Source: [Clostridium] scindens
Lineage (GTDB): Bacteria; Bacillota; Clostridia; Lachnospirales; Lachnospiraceae
Length of the DNA stretch: 64,000 nucleotides
NCBI RefSeq assembly: GCF_019597925.1
Contig: NZ_CP080442.1
Coordinates: forward strand, 2,398,001 to 2,462,000
Direction of reading: 5' to 3'
Position 1 is the first letter of the stretch. Every line of letters begins with the position of its first letter. Of the stretch, positions 25,698-34,749 are shown one piece after another. The position numbers and the translations under genes were made by a program. The notes beneath the pieces were generated by a model. The model saw nothing but the letters and a program-made list of their open reading frames with translations, ran no database searches and had not been told where the DNA came from.

Positions 25698-26291
25698 ATG
25701 ATCAGAAAAATCATTCGAATAGATGAAGAGAAATGTAATGGATGCGGCGCCTGCGCAGATGCCTGTCACGAAGGCGCGATCCAGATGATAGGCGGGAAAG
25801 CCCGCCTGACCCGCGAGGACTACTGCGACGGCCTTGGAGATTGCCTGCCGGCCTGTCCCGCGAACGCCATCACCTTTGAAGAGAGGGAAGCCCCGGCCTA
25901 CGACCAGGCAGCCGTAAAAGAACATCTGGCTAAGACTCAGAATCAATGGCCCGTGCAGCTCAAACTGGCTCCCACCCAGGCTCCCTATTTTGACGACTCG
26001 GATCTGCTGATTGCGGCCGACTGCACCGCCTATGCTTATGCCGACTTCCACAGGCAGTTTGGCAAAAACCGGATTACCTTGATCGGCTGCCCCAAGCTGG
26101 ATGCTGTCGATTATTCGGATAAGCTTGCCGAGATCCTGAAATCCAATGACATACGAAGCCTTACTGTCCTGCGCATGGAAGTCCCCTGCTGCGGCGGCAT
26201 CGAATACGCCGCAAAAGAGGCGCTTAAGGCAAGCGGCCGATCTATCCCCTGCCAAGTAGTCACCATCGGGATCAACGGCGCGATCCTCTAG
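25698..26291 (+). CDS. Dicluster ferredoxin-like 4Fe-4S protein
   Basis: A 197-residue iron-sulfur protein. The N-terminus has a full 4Fe-4S motif (CNGCGACADAC, CxxCxxCxxxC) and a second, altered cluster motif (CDGLGDCLPACP). The C-terminal part has further Cys at LIGCPKLD and VPCCGGIEYAA. It resembles the ferredoxin domain proteins that sit beside Crp-family regulators in clostridia; an electron-transfer or sensing role is likely but no reaction can be assigned. Good AAGGAGGTAAGACA site. Confidence 0.88.
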   Translation: MIRKIIRIDEEKCNGCGACADACHEGAIQMIGGKARLTREDYCDGLGDCLPACPANAITFEEREAPAYDQAAVKEHLAKTQNQWPVQLKLAPTQAPYFDDSDLLIAADCTAYAYADFHRQFGKNRITLIGCPKLDAVDYSDKLAEILKSNDIRSLTVLRMEVPCCGGIEYAAKEALKASGRSIPCQVVTIGINGAIL

Positions 26292-26313
26292 TCAAACTAT
26301 TCTTTCAGATATT

Positions 26314-26676
26314 TTACTTCATGAATTTGTCTATGGCCTGGTTCAGCCGCTCAATGGCTTCCAGGTCATTTTCTTCCACCGCTTCCACGATGCAGTGGTT
26401 CATGTGATTCTTTAAGACCACCTTGCCCGTATTATTGATGGCCGAGCGTACTGCTGCCAACTGAATCAGCACGTCGCTGCAGTCGGCATCCTTCTCTACC
26501 ATCCGTTTTACGGATTCCAGGTGGCCGATGGCTTTTGACAGGCGATTGATGACCGCCTTCTTTTCCTGCTGGCTATGCACGTGGCCATGCTCATGGCTAT
26601 GGTGCTCATGCTGATGATCATAAAGTCCATCCTCATGGCTGTGGGGCGTCATCTGCTCTTTCTCTGTATGTTCCAT
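26314..26676 (-). CDS. CsoR/RcnR-family metal-sensing repressor with His-rich tail
   Basis: A 120-residue all-helical repressor. The family core begins at KKAVINRLSKAIGHLESVKRMV and has the Cu(I)-type Cys-His-Cys ligands (DADCSDV and KNHMNHC). The first 40 residues hold eleven or so His in HSHE/HEHHSHEHGHVHS runs, which would bind extra metal (Ni, Zn, Cu). No metal pump gene lies next to it, so its target is outside the window. Start ATG after a GGTGG site; the frame is unambiguous. Confidence 0.9.
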   Translation of the reverse strand: MEHTEKEQMTPHSHEDGLYDHQHEHHSHEHGHVHSQQEKKAVINRLSKAIGHLESVKRMVEKDADCSDVLIQLAAVRSAINNTGKVVLKNHMNHCIVEAVEENDLEAIERLNQAIDKFMK

Positions 26677-26702
26677 AGTGTTTCATCCACCTTCTTATAC
26701 TT

Positions 26703-28019
26703 CTATCCTTTTTTCAAATACTCCATCCACTCTTTGATCTCTTTTTCCTTCCCATTGTCCCCCGGCTCATAGAACCTGGCATCCTTGATCTCTTCGGGGA
26801 GATACTGCTGCTTCACATAGTGGCGGGGATAATCATGGGCATACTTATAGCCGATGCCGTGGCCCAGATTCTTGGACCCTTTATAATGAGCATCCTGAAG
26901 ATGAGCCGGTACGCTGGTCTTCTGGCTCTTTACGTTTTCCATGGCCCCGAAGATCGCGTTGGTGGCCGAATTGCTCTTAGGCGCGGTTGCCACGTATAGC
27001 ACTGCCTGGGACAGGATGATCTGCGCTTCCGGCATCCCAATCCGCTCGACTGCCTGTGCCGCGGACACCGCCACCGTTAGCGCCATAGGGTCTGCATTTC
27101 CCACATCCTCGGAAGCGCAGATCATAATCCTCCTTGCGATAAACTTGATATCTTCTCCCGCATACAGCATCTTCGCAAGATAGTATACGGCAGCATCCGG
27201 GTCAGATCCCCGCATGCTCTTGATAAATGCAGAGATGGTATCATAGTGGTTGTCCCCTGTCTTATCGTAGCGGACTACCCTTTTCTGGATGCACTCCGAT
27301 GCCACAGAAAGCGTGATATGAATCTTTCCGTCCTCGCTCCTTTCTGTGGTAAGAATCCCCAATTCAACGGCATTCAACGCATTTCTTGCGTCTCCGCCAG
27401 AGATGTCAGCCAGAAATTCCAGCGCGTCTTCCTCGATCACCGCATCATAGCTGCCCATGCCCTTTTCCACATCATAGACTGCGCGGCGGATCACCGTCTT
27501 GATATCCTCCTTGTCCAAAGGATGCAGTTCAAAGATGCTGGAACGGGAGATTAATGCGCTGTTCACTTCGAAATATGGATTCTCCGTAGTGGCCCCGATC
27601 AGGATGAGGGTCCCGTCTTCCACGAATGGAAGCAGGTAATCCTGCTGGCTTTTATTAAACCGGTGAATCTCATCCACGAAAAGGATGGTCTTCTTCTGGT
27701 ACATGCCCAAGGTTTCTTTGGCCCTGGCTACCACCTCTTCCATATCTTTTTTCCCGGCAACCGTAGCATTGATCTGGGTAAACTCGGCGCTGGTAGTATT
27801 GGCGATCACCTTGGCAAGCGTCGTCTTCCCAGTTCCCGGCGGTCCGTAAAATATGATAGAGCTTAGCTTGTCCGCCTTGATCGCGCGGTAAAGCAGCTTG
27901 TCTTTTCCTATTATATGCTGCTGCCCCACCACCTCTTCCAGCGTGGACGGCCGCAGCCTGGAAGCCAGCGGTGCTTCCTTGTCCATATTCTTTTCTCTAA
28001 CGTAGTCAAATAAATCCAT
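26703..28019 (-). CDS. rarA: Replication-associated recombination protein A (AAA+ ATPase)
   Basis: RarA/MgsA acts at stalled replication forks. The 438-residue protein has Walker A FYGPPGTGKTTLAKVIA, Walker B ILFVDEIHRF, sensor LIGATTENPYFEVN and the C-terminal tetramerisation domain (KSQKTSVPAHLQDAHYKG, YKYAHDYPRHYVKQQYLP). Length matches the family. It lies 27 bp upstream of CsoR, which starts at 26676, and 33 bp downstream of the TcdA-like gene. Confidence 0.96.
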   Translation of the reverse strand: MDLFDYVREKNMDKEAPLASRLRPSTLEEVVGQQHIIGKDKLLYRAIKADKLSSIIFYGPPGTGKTTLAKVIANTTSAEFTQINATVAGKKDMEEVVARAKETLGMYQKKTILFVDEIHRFNKSQQDYLLPFVEDGTLILIGATTENPYFEVNSALISRSSIFELHPLDKEDIKTVIRRAVYDVEKGMGSYDAVIEEDALEFLADISGGDARNALNAVELGILTTERSEDGKIHITLSVASECIQKRVVRYDKTGDNHYDTISAFIKSMRGSDPDAAVYYLAKMLYAGEDIKFIARRIMICASEDVGNADPMALTVAVSAAQAVERIGMPEAQIILSQAVLYVATAPKSNSATNAIFGAMENVKSQKTSVPAHLQDAHYKGSKNLGHGIGYKYAHDYPRHYVKQQYLPEEIKDARFYEPGDNGKEKEIKEWMEYLKKG

Positions 28020-28051
28020 CTTCCATTCCCTCTTTCACAATCTTACGCCTG

Positions 28052-28774
28052 TTATTCCTGTTCTGCAAGCAGATCCCGTATGGCTTCGCCTGCAATCAGA
28101 AGCCCCGCAACCGGAGGAACGAAGGATATGCTCCCCGGAAGGGCTCTGCGGCGCCCCGCGTCTTCTTCTGTCTCCCGGTCTGATACATCCACTGGCATTT
28201 CCTTGGAATATAATACCTTCAGATGCCGGATTCCCCGTGCTTTCAGTTCCTTACGCATCACCTTGCACAGCGGGCACACGGAAGTCTTGCTGATGTCAGC
28301 AATCTCAAACATCTCGCCATGCAGCTTATTCCCGGTTCCCATGCTGCTGATAATCGGAATCCCGCATTCCAATGCCTTCTGTGCCAGGGCTATCTTTGCC
28401 GTCACCGTATCGATGGCATCGATGATATAGTCAGGCCGCTCTTTAAATATCTCTTCCAGATTCTCCGGAAGAATGAATGTCTCATGTGTAGTCACCTGCG
28501 TTTCCGGGCAGATATCTGCGATCCTTTCTTTCATCACTTCCGTCTTATACCGGCCAATCGTACTGTGGTAAGCGATGGACTGCCGGTTGATATTGGTCAG
28601 CGAGACCTTGTCATTGTCAACCAGTATCAGCCTGCCAACCCCGCTTCTTGCCAGCGCCTCTATGCAGTGGGAGCCCACGCCCCCCACGCCAAGCACCATG
28701 ATGCAGGTCCTGCGAAGCTTTAAAAGTCCTTCTTCTCCGATTAATCGTTCTGTTCTTGAAAATTCATTTATCAT
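28052..28774 (-). CDS. tcdA: tRNA threonylcarbamoyladenosine dehydratase (ThiF/TcdA family)
   Basis: E1-like adenylating enzyme that cyclises t6A37 in tRNA. In 240 residues the nucleotide motif GVGGVGSHCIEALARSG, the DNDKVSLTNINRQ segment and the ATP-binding arginine are clear. CPLCKVMRKELKARG carries the zinc-type CxxC, and a further conserved motif GSISFVPPVAGLLIAGE lies near the end. Typical TcdA proteins are about 240-270 residues. Standard housekeeping gene. Confidence 0.92.
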   Translation of the reverse strand: MINEFSRTERLIGEEGLLKLRRTCIMVLGVGGVGSHCIEALARSGVGRLILVDNDKVSLTNINRQSIAYHSTIGRYKTEVMKERIADICPETQVTTHETFILPENLEEIFKERPDYIIDAIDTVTAKIALAQKALECGIPIISSMGTGNKLHGEMFEIADISKTSVCPLCKVMRKELKARGIRHLKVLYSKEMPVDVSDRETEEDAGRRRALPGSISFVPPVAGLLIAGEAIRDLLAEQE

Positions 28775-28806
28775 TTCTTTCTACCATCTATACCTTTTCA
28801 TCTTAT

Positions 28807-29547
28807 CTAATCCAGGATCAGTTCATCCACGGTTACAAATTCGAACCCCTTCTCCATAAGGATATCTACAATGCGAAGGGCAGCGTCCACGCTGGAATCA
28901 TAACAGTCATGCAATAGAATAATATCATTTTCCTCGGCTTCCGTCACTACTTTATTCACAATTTCATCCACATTCTCTGTGGTCCAGTCCAGCGGATCTA
29001 TGCTCCACATGACCGGCAGCACTTCCAGGTCTAATTCCAGCCTGCGCTGCCAGATGCCAAAAGGCGGCCTCATGTATTCCACATGCTTTCCCGTAATGGA
29101 ATAGATGACCTCATCCGTATCCAGGATCTCCTTTTTAGCCTCGTCATCCGACACTTTGGCGATATCCACATGGTTGTATGTGTGGTTTCCGACCAGATGC
29201 CCTTCTTCAAACAGCCGTTTCACAAGTTCGGGATTTTCCTTGGCATTCTTTCCGATCAGAAAGAAAGTGGCTTTTACATTCCTTTCCTTCAGTCCGTCCA
29301 AGAGTCTTCCCGTGCAATGGGCGCTTGGCCCGTCATCGAATGTGATGGCGATCTTCGGAGCCTCCGCTACCATAGAAGAACTTACATACTCCACCGCATC
29401 CGGCACGGCTTCCTCCTCTTTGGATTCCTTTGCAGGCTTGTTTTCATTCTGCCCGGTATGCATGGATATACCCAGCAGATTGAACAGGCAGAAGGTATAC
29501 AGCAGCCCGCATAATATCTTTATTTTATGCCTCTTGATTCTCTCCAT
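28807..29547 (-). CDS. Membrane-anchored polysaccharide deacetylase
   Basis: A 246-residue NodB-homology carbohydrate esterase (CE4). One N-terminal membrane segment (about residues 10-30) anchors it; then a Lys/Glu-rich linker and the catalytic domain with ITFDDGPSAH (metal Asp, catalytic Asp), GNHTYNHVDI (HxxxH metal ligands), RPPFGIW and SIDPLDWT, and ILLHDCYD. It likely deacetylates peptidoglycan or another cell-surface polysaccharide. Length and motifs are complete. Confidence 0.93.
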   Translation of the reverse strand: MERIKRHKIKILCGLLYTFCLFNLLGISMHTGQNENKPAKESKEEEAVPDAVEYVSSSMVAEAPKIAITFDDGPSAHCTGRLLDGLKERNVKATFFLIGKNAKENPELVKRLFEEGHLVGNHTYNHVDIAKVSDDEAKKEILDTDEVIYSITGKHVEYMRPPFGIWQRRLELDLEVLPVMWSIDPLDWTTENVDEIVNKVVTEAEENDIILLHDCYDSSVDAALRIVDILMEKGFEFVTVDELILD

Positions 29548-29617
29548 CCGGCACTACCTCTGATGATCTGCGCTTCATTTCATGTATATGAGGATAGGCA
29601 AAGCAGTATGTAAACCA

Positions 29618-29646
29618 TTGCAATATATATTGGAGAATGTTATAAT
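29618..29646 (+). promoter_or_regulatory. Promoter of MATE transporter gene
   Basis: TTGCAA (29618-29623), 17-bp spacer, TATAAT (29641-29646), 28 bp before the ATG with an AGGAGGAAAGAAT site. Confidence 0.8.
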
Positions 29647-29673
29647 AGCCAATGTTGTTTAGGAGGAAAGAAT

Positions 29674-31056
29674 ATGTCAGATATACAGACGAAAGAATAT
29701 CCCGAAAGGGAAAATAAGATGGGAACCATGCCGGTTCCGAAACTATTGATCACTATGTCTCTGCCCATGATGATTTCTATGCTTGTGCAGGCACTGTACA
29801 ATATTGTAGACAGCATGTTTGTTGCCCAGCTGAGCGAGGACGCCCTGACCGCAGTGTCGCTTGCCTTTCCGATTCAGACGCTGATGATCGCGGTAGCATC
29901 CGGTACTGGCGTCGGCATCAACGCGCTGCTTTCCAGGAATCTGGGAGAAAAAAATTTTGAAGGCGCTGACAGTGCCGCCAAGAATGGCCTGTTTCTTGGA
30001 ATTGCAAGCTGTATCGTATTTGCAGTAGTTGGGCTTCTAGGCTCCCACTTCTTCTTTGCATTGCAGACGGATAACCAGACCATCGTCAAATACGGCACGG
30101 AATATCTTACCATCATCACGCTGTGTTCCGCAGGAATCTTCCTACAGATTACCTTCGAGCGCCTGATGCAGTCGACCGGAAAGACGATCTACAACATGAT
30201 CACCCAGGGAACCGGAGCCATCATCAATATCATCCTGGATCCCATCATGATCTTTGGACTGTTCGGCTTCCCCAGGATGGAAGTTGCCGGGGCCGCCTTG
30301 GCTACCATAACCGGACAGGTGGTGGCAGTGTCCATGTCCTTTTATTTTAATGCTACCAGGAATAAAGAGATCAATATTAGCCTGAAGGGATTCCGTCCCC
30401 ACGCTAAGACCATCGCCATCATCTATGAAGTAGGCATTCCTTCTATTATTATGCAGGCCATCGGGTCTGTCATGACCTTTGGAATGAATAAGATCCTGCT
30501 GATGTTCTCTTCTACGGCTGCTGCCGTATTCGGCGTGTACTTCAAGCTGCAGAGTTTTATCTTCATGCCGGTATTTGGATTGAATAATGGAATGATTCCG
30601 ATCATCGCCTACAATTACGGTGCCAGGAATAAGAAGCGGATCACGCAGGCCGCCAAGCTAAGCGTCCTGATCGCTGTGACGATTATGATCATAGGCCTGA
30701 TCATCTTCCAGACCTGCTCCGGATTCCTGCTTAAGAATCTGTTCGACGCTTCCGAAAACATGCTGTCCATCGGCGTGCCCGCGCTTCGGATCATCAGCCT
30801 TAGTTTCCTGTTCGCAGGCTACTGCATCATCGTTGGCTCCGTCTTCCAGGCGCTTGGAAACGGCGTGTACAGCCTGATCGTATCGGTTGCCAGACAGCTT
30901 GTAGTCATCCTTCCGGTTGCCTACCTGTTCGCCAGGTTTTTCGGGCTTTCCATGGTGTGGTGGTCCATCCCGATCGCGGAGATCGTCTCCGTTATCCTGT
31001 CCACCTTGCTCCTTCGGCGCATCTACCGGCTGAAGGTAAAGCCATTGGAAGACTGA
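29674..31056 (+). CDS. MATE-family efflux transporter
   Basis: A 460-residue multidrug/toxin extrusion protein with about 12 membrane segments in two MatE repeats (KLLITMSLPMMISMLVQALYNIVDSMFVAQ at the start, and ALFGVYFKLQ-type second-half segments AAAVFGVYFKLQSFIFMPVF). It uses an ion gradient to expel cationic drugs or metabolites. Single-gene unit with strong promoter and a shared terminator downstream. Second MATE gene in the window is at 56085. Confidence 0.94.
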   Translation: MSDIQTKEYPERENKMGTMPVPKLLITMSLPMMISMLVQALYNIVDSMFVAQLSEDALTAVSLAFPIQTLMIAVASGTGVGINALLSRNLGEKNFEGADSAAKNGLFLGIASCIVFAVVGLLGSHFFFALQTDNQTIVKYGTEYLTIITLCSAGIFLQITFERLMQSTGKTIYNMITQGTGAIINIILDPIMIFGLFGFPRMEVAGAALATITGQVVAVSMSFYFNATRNKEINISLKGFRPHAKTIAIIYEVGIPSIIMQAIGSVMTFGMNKILLMFSSTAAAVFGVYFKLQSFIFMPVFGLNNGMIPIIAYNYGARNKKRITQAAKLSVLIAVTIMIIGLIIFQTCSGFLLKNLFDASENMLSIGVPALRIISLSFLFAGYCIIVGSVFQALGNGVYSLIVSVARQLVVILPVAYLFARFFGLSMVWWSIPIAEIVSVILSTLLLRRIYRLKVKPLED

Positions 31057-31062
31057 TAGAGC

Positions 31063-31107
31063 AAAAAGGATATGTCCTGCCATTTTGTGCAGGACATATC
31101 CTTTTTT
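31063..31107. terminator. Bidirectional terminator
   Basis: Perfect 17-bp stem AAAAGGATATGTCCTGC / GCAGGACATATCCTTTT with an 8-base loop and A/T runs on both sides, between the convergent MATE and flavin-reductase genes. Confidence 0.93.
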
Positions 31108-31108
31108 G

Positions 31109-31678
31109 CTATTTTTTCTTTTTCACGCTCCATCCGAATTTTCCAAGAGTCTTCCCGAGACTTAGGTATTCTCCATGGGAATAGGCCAAAAGCCCTGTGG
31201 AATTCAGTTCGAATTTTCCGTTCTTTTTCATATATGCTTCATCTACCTGGACGGCCGCCACTTCTGCCAGGAACATATGATGCGTTCCCAGTTCCTTCAC
31301 TTCTGTCACCTTGCATTCGATATTCACCGGACTTTCCTGTATAATCGGCGCATAGCGAAGCTTCTCGGCCGCTCCTTTTGTCAGATGCATCTTTGTCCAT
31401 TTATCCACATCTTTCCCGGATCTGACGCCGCACCAGTCTGTAGCATAGGCCAGCGACTCTGTGGTCAGGTTGACCACGAATTCGCCGGTCTCCTTGATCA
31501 TGTGATAGGAATAACGCTCCGGCCTGACGGAGATATAGAGCATGGCTGGGTCTGAACAGACCGTTCCCGTCCATGCCACCGTCAATATATTGGCATTTCC
31601 TTCCTTATCCGCCGAGCTTACCATCACCGCGGGCAGCGGATACAGCATATTGCCCGGCCTCCACACCTGTCTTCCCAT
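31109..31678 (-). CDS. Flavin reductase family protein (FMN-binding split barrel)
   Basis: A 189-residue protein with the flavin-reductase-like fold: MLYPLPAVMVSS, VAWTGTVCSDPAMLYISVRPERYSY and GEFVVNL segments are characteristic. It probably binds FMN and reduces it or serves as an electron-transfer flavoprotein. The start chosen (MGRQVWRPGN) follows AGGAAGGA; an upstream ATG nine codons earlier, with AGGAAAT close to it, is possible. The C-terminus is a Lys run. Function unassigned. Confidence 0.88.
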   Translation of the reverse strand: MGRQVWRPGNMLYPLPAVMVSSADKEGNANILTVAWTGTVCSDPAMLYISVRPERYSYHMIKETGEFVVNLTTESLAYATDWCGVRSGKDVDKWTKMHLTKGAAEKLRYAPIIQESPVNIECKVTEVKELGTHHMFLAEVAAVQVDEAYMKKNGKFELNSTGLLAYSHGEYLSLGKTLGKFGWSVKKKK

Positions 31679-31718
31679 TCTTTCATTCCTTCCTGTCTTT
31701 TTCATATTTCCTGTATGC

Positions 31719-33365
31719 CTATTGCTGAAGCGCTCCTACCAGAGTCGGAATCAGCTGTTTCTTTCTGGATACCACGCCTTTCAGGATAATCTTATCCGCA
31801 TCTTCTCTCAGATCATAGGCATCTATGATATACGCCTTTGCCCCATTGCCAAAGCACAGCAGTTCCGTAGATTCATCCAGGATATCCGTCAGCATGAAAT
31901 AGATCATCTGCAGCTTATGGGATTCCAATACCTTCGGCAAATGCGGCATCAGAGTCTCTTTGATCTCTTCTAGCTCATCCCGGTTCATGGAGTTGATCTG
32001 CCCCACGCCGAACACCATGTCATTGACGGTAAACTGCTTGAAGTCCTGGAAGCAGATGTCCTCCGCGCTCTTTCCCTTCAGGCTGCTTCCTGCCCGGAAC
32101 ATCTCCTGAGCCATCTGCTCCAGGTTGATGTCTGCGATCTTGGCCAGTCTCTTTGCTGCCTTCTCGTCCACAGCAGTGCAGGTAGGAGAACGAAACAGCA
32201 GGGTATCGGATATGATCGCGGAGCACAGAAGTCCGGCGATGGTTGGCGTGATCTTAACGCCAGCCTCCTCGTACATCTGATAGACGATCGTCGCCGTACA
32301 GCCAACCGGCTGGTTCCGGAAGAATACCGGCCCCATAGTCTCAATATTCCCCAGTCTGTGATGATCAATAATCTCCACGATATCGGCTTCTTCGATGCCG
32401 TCCACTGCCTGGGACTTCTCATTGTGATCCACTAGGATCACCTTCTTCTTGCTTACATCCATGAAGCGCCGCCTGGAGATAAAGCCTTTAAAGCGGCCAT
32501 GCCGGTCCAGTATGGGGAAGTCGCGGAACTTTTTCTTTGTCATGACTTCCTTGATATCTTCCACGTAGTCGCTCATACGGAAGGTAACCAGAGGCGTCTT
32601 GCTCATAAAATGCTTGACCGGGATGCTCTGGTTGATCAGCCTGGCTGCCGTAAATGTATCATGAGGCGTGCTGATAATGACGATGCTTCTCTCTTCCGCC
32701 TTCTGCACCAGTTCTTCCGATACCTTGGCTCCCTGGCAGACCACCAGGCAGCTAGCGTCGATATCCACTGCACAGGCCTGGGATTCGTACCGGTTTCCCA
32801 GTATGACCAGATCATCCTTCTCAATAAACTCAGCCATCAAGTCCGGATTGGAAGCCCCGATCGCCACCTTCCCTTTTGTAAAATAGCCGTGCTCATTGCC
32901 AGTGACCAAGGTGCCGTCCAAGGTCTTTATGATATTCTTGTACTGCGTCTTGGCGTCTGAAAGTACCCGATTATCATAGACATCCATATAAGATGTGGCA
33001 ATGTCCCCCGTCGAGATGACGCCGACCAGTTCCTCATCCTTCAGGATCGGTATGGTCTTTACATTGTTTTCCTTCATCTTTGCCCAGGTGTCTTTGATGG
33101 ACACATTTGGCTCAATCCCGTCAATCTTATGTATATCCATATCCTTGACCTGAAGCTTGACATTCTGAAGCAGATCCGGCGCGTCTACCTTGAATTTCTG
33201 CAGCACGTAATGCGTCTCTTCATTGATCTGTCCTGCTCTTCTCGCAACATATTCATTCCCCGTAACTTCGCGTTTCAAGTGCGCGTATGCAATAGCCGAG
33301 CAGATGGAATCCGTATCTGGATTCTTATGTCCCACAATGTATACCTTGCTTGATTTCTTTCCCAT
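31719..33365 (-). CDS. ppaC: Manganese-dependent inorganic pyrophosphatase with CBS-DRTGG insert
   Basis: Family II pyrophosphatase of 548 residues. The DHH domain motifs are VGHKNPDTDS at the N-terminus, VDHNE, and IIDHHRLGN; the C-terminal DHHA2 domain closes the protein. Between them, residues about 65-310 hold two CBS domains (VSIKDTWAKMKENNVKTIPILKDEELVG and SRRRFMD region) split by a DRTGG domain. In such clostridial enzymes AMP inhibits and diadenosine polyphosphates activate through the CBS part (family knowledge). Hydrolyses PPi in the cytoplasm. Confidence 0.95.
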   Translation of the reverse strand: MGKKSSKVYIVGHKNPDTDSICSAIAYAHLKREVTGNEYVARRAGQINEETHYVLQKFKVDAPDLLQNVKLQVKDMDIHKIDGIEPNVSIKDTWAKMKENNVKTIPILKDEELVGVISTGDIATSYMDVYDNRVLSDAKTQYKNIIKTLDGTLVTGNEHGYFTKGKVAIGASNPDLMAEFIEKDDLVILGNRYESQACAVDIDASCLVVCQGAKVSEELVQKAEERSIVIISTPHDTFTAARLINQSIPVKHFMSKTPLVTFRMSDYVEDIKEVMTKKKFRDFPILDRHGRFKGFISRRRFMDVSKKKVILVDHNEKSQAVDGIEEADIVEIIDHHRLGNIETMGPVFFRNQPVGCTATIVYQMYEEAGVKITPTIAGLLCSAIISDTLLFRSPTCTAVDEKAAKRLAKIADINLEQMAQEMFRAGSSLKGKSAEDICFQDFKQFTVNDMVFGVGQINSMNRDELEEIKETLMPHLPKVLESHKLQMIYFMLTDILDESTELLCFGNGAKAYIIDAYDLREDADKIILKGVVSRKKQLIPTLVGALQQ

Positions 33366-33459
33366 AGTTCAACATCCCCTAATCATAAGTTCTTAAAGTA
33401 AGAGTGCCATCTTTTTAGGGTTTCGTCAACCACAAATTCCAGAATATGTGTTTTTTTCT

Positions 33460-33489
33460 TTGAACATACCGCCTATTATATGCTATACT
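33460..33489 (+). promoter_or_regulatory. Promoter of S1-domain protein gene
   Basis: TTGAAC (33460-33465), 18-bp spacer, TATACT (33484-33489) preceded by TG (TGCTATACT, extended minus-10). Confidence 0.75.
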
Positions 33490-33541
33490 AGAAACAGCAT
33501 GTGAAAACATATGAGTCTTACTATTAGGAAGGGATAATACT

Positions 33542-34225
33542 ATGAGCGAAGAATTATTACAAGAAGAAGCAAAGCAAGAAGAAACAATGGCAGATCTGGA
33601 GGAACATTTCGACGATGCCAATCCATGGAATCTGGTGCAGTCATATATGGACAACAAGACCGTTCTTCCGGTAAAGGTAGAAGGTATCGTTAACGGCGGC
33701 GCCATTGCCATGGTAGAGGGACTGAGAGGATTCATTCCTGCATCCAAGCTGTCCTTATCTTATATCGAGGATCTGGAGACGTATCTTTTAAAGGATATCG
33801 AAGTTAGGGTCATCGACGTAGACCAGGCAAACAACCGCCTCGTGCTGTCTGCCCGCGAAATCCTCAAGGAGAAAGAGAAAAAGGCCATGGAAGAAAAGAT
33901 TGCCAATGTCAAAGTAGGAAGCGTCTTGACCGGCAAGGTAGAAAGCCTGCAGACCTACGGCGCGTTCGTACGCCTGGAAGATGGCCTGTCCGGCCTGGTG
34001 CATATCTCCCAGATCAGCCAGAAGCGCGTGAAATCTCCAAAAGACGTGCTGACGGAAGGCCAGGAAGTAAACGTTAAGATCATTGGCGTAAAAGACGGCA
34101 AGATCAGCCTCAGCATGAAGGCTTTGGAAGAAGTACAGGAAGAACCGGTAGAAAAAGTGGAGATTCCTAAATCTGAGAACATCGGAACCAGCCTTGGAGA
34201 TCTGTTCAAGGATCTCAAGTTCTAA
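33542..34225 (+). CDS. S1 RNA-binding domain protein
   Basis: A 227-residue protein with two S1 domains (about residues 38-105 and 118-190): VKVEGIVNGGAIAMVEGLRGFIP and VLTGKVESLQTYGAFVRLEDGLSGLVHISQIS. Both are preceded and followed by acidic linkers. It resembles shortened ribosomal-protein-S1-like proteins (RpsA/YpfD type) of Firmicutes and probably binds RNA or ribosomes. Good AGGAAGGGATAATACT site. Confidence 0.9.
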   Translation: MSEELLQEEAKQEETMADLEEHFDDANPWNLVQSYMDNKTVLPVKVEGIVNGGAIAMVEGLRGFIPASKLSLSYIEDLETYLLKDIEVRVIDVDQANNRLVLSAREILKEKEKKAMEEKIANVKVGSVLTGKVESLQTYGAFVRLEDGLSGLVHISQISQKRVKSPKDVLTEGQEVNVKIIGVKDGKISLSMKALEEVQEEPVEKVEIPKSENIGTSLGDLFKDLKF

Positions 34226-34242
34226 GAAACGAATAGAAAAAA

Positions 34243-34295
34243 GAATACGGCCGGAATCGGCGCCTGCCATGGCGTCAGATTCCGGCCGTATTTTC
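34243..34295. terminator. Bidirectional terminator
   Basis: Stem GAATACGGCCGGAATC / GATTCCGGCCGTATTTTC with flanking A and T runs between the convergent S1-protein and C_GCAxxG genes. Confidence 0.9.
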
Positions 34296-34315
34296 TTAAA
34301 AAACTTTCTATTCTG

Positions 34316-34735
34316 CTATGACTCTTGTCCAAATTCCATCTCATCAATCAGCGCGGCCGCATCCTCCACGCATTGGGTACAGCAGATCAGCGGCTGGGGC
34401 CCGTCCATATTCTTAAGATCCCGGCAATAGATGGAGCCGTTCTTTTCCGTAAACTTCCTGGCGGCCTCCCGGAATCTGGCATAGGTATCCATCTTGGTCT
34501 TCAAAGGATGTTCCATATCGCCGGCACTGTTTGCCAAACTTATCACCAGGAACATTCCCGTTACAGCCCCGCAGGTATCCCGAAGGCCGCCCATGCCAAG
34601 GCCGAACCCTTCGGTCAGCCGGAAGACATCCTCCTCCTTGATTCCCAGTTCCTCGCAGTATGCGCAGGCCACTGCCTGGCAGCAATTATAACCTTGCTTA
34701 AACTTTTTGACAGCAAGTTCTTTGTTGCCCTTCAT
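34316..34735 (-). CDS. C_GCAxxG_C_C family redox protein
   Basis: A 139-residue cysteine-rich protein of the C_GCAxxG_C_C family. NCCQAVACAYCEELG, GGLRDTCGAVTGMFLVI (the GCAxxG-type centre is here CGAVTG) and CRDLKN...CCTQCVEDAA show the family Cys pattern. Probably binds a metal or iron-sulfur centre; the function of the family is poorly known. The start chosen follows AAAGGAG with 9-base spacing; the open frame runs 63 codons further into the NAD synthetase gene without a site. 14 bp after the nadE stop. Confidence 0.87.
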   Translation of the reverse strand: MKGNKELAVKKFKQGYNCCQAVACAYCEELGIKEEDVFRLTEGFGLGMGGLRDTCGAVTGMFLVISLANSAGDMEHPLKTKMDTYARFREAARKFTEKNGSIYCRDLKNMDGPQPLICCTQCVEDAAALIDEMEFGQES

Positions 34736-34749
34736 TCCATTCATCTCCT

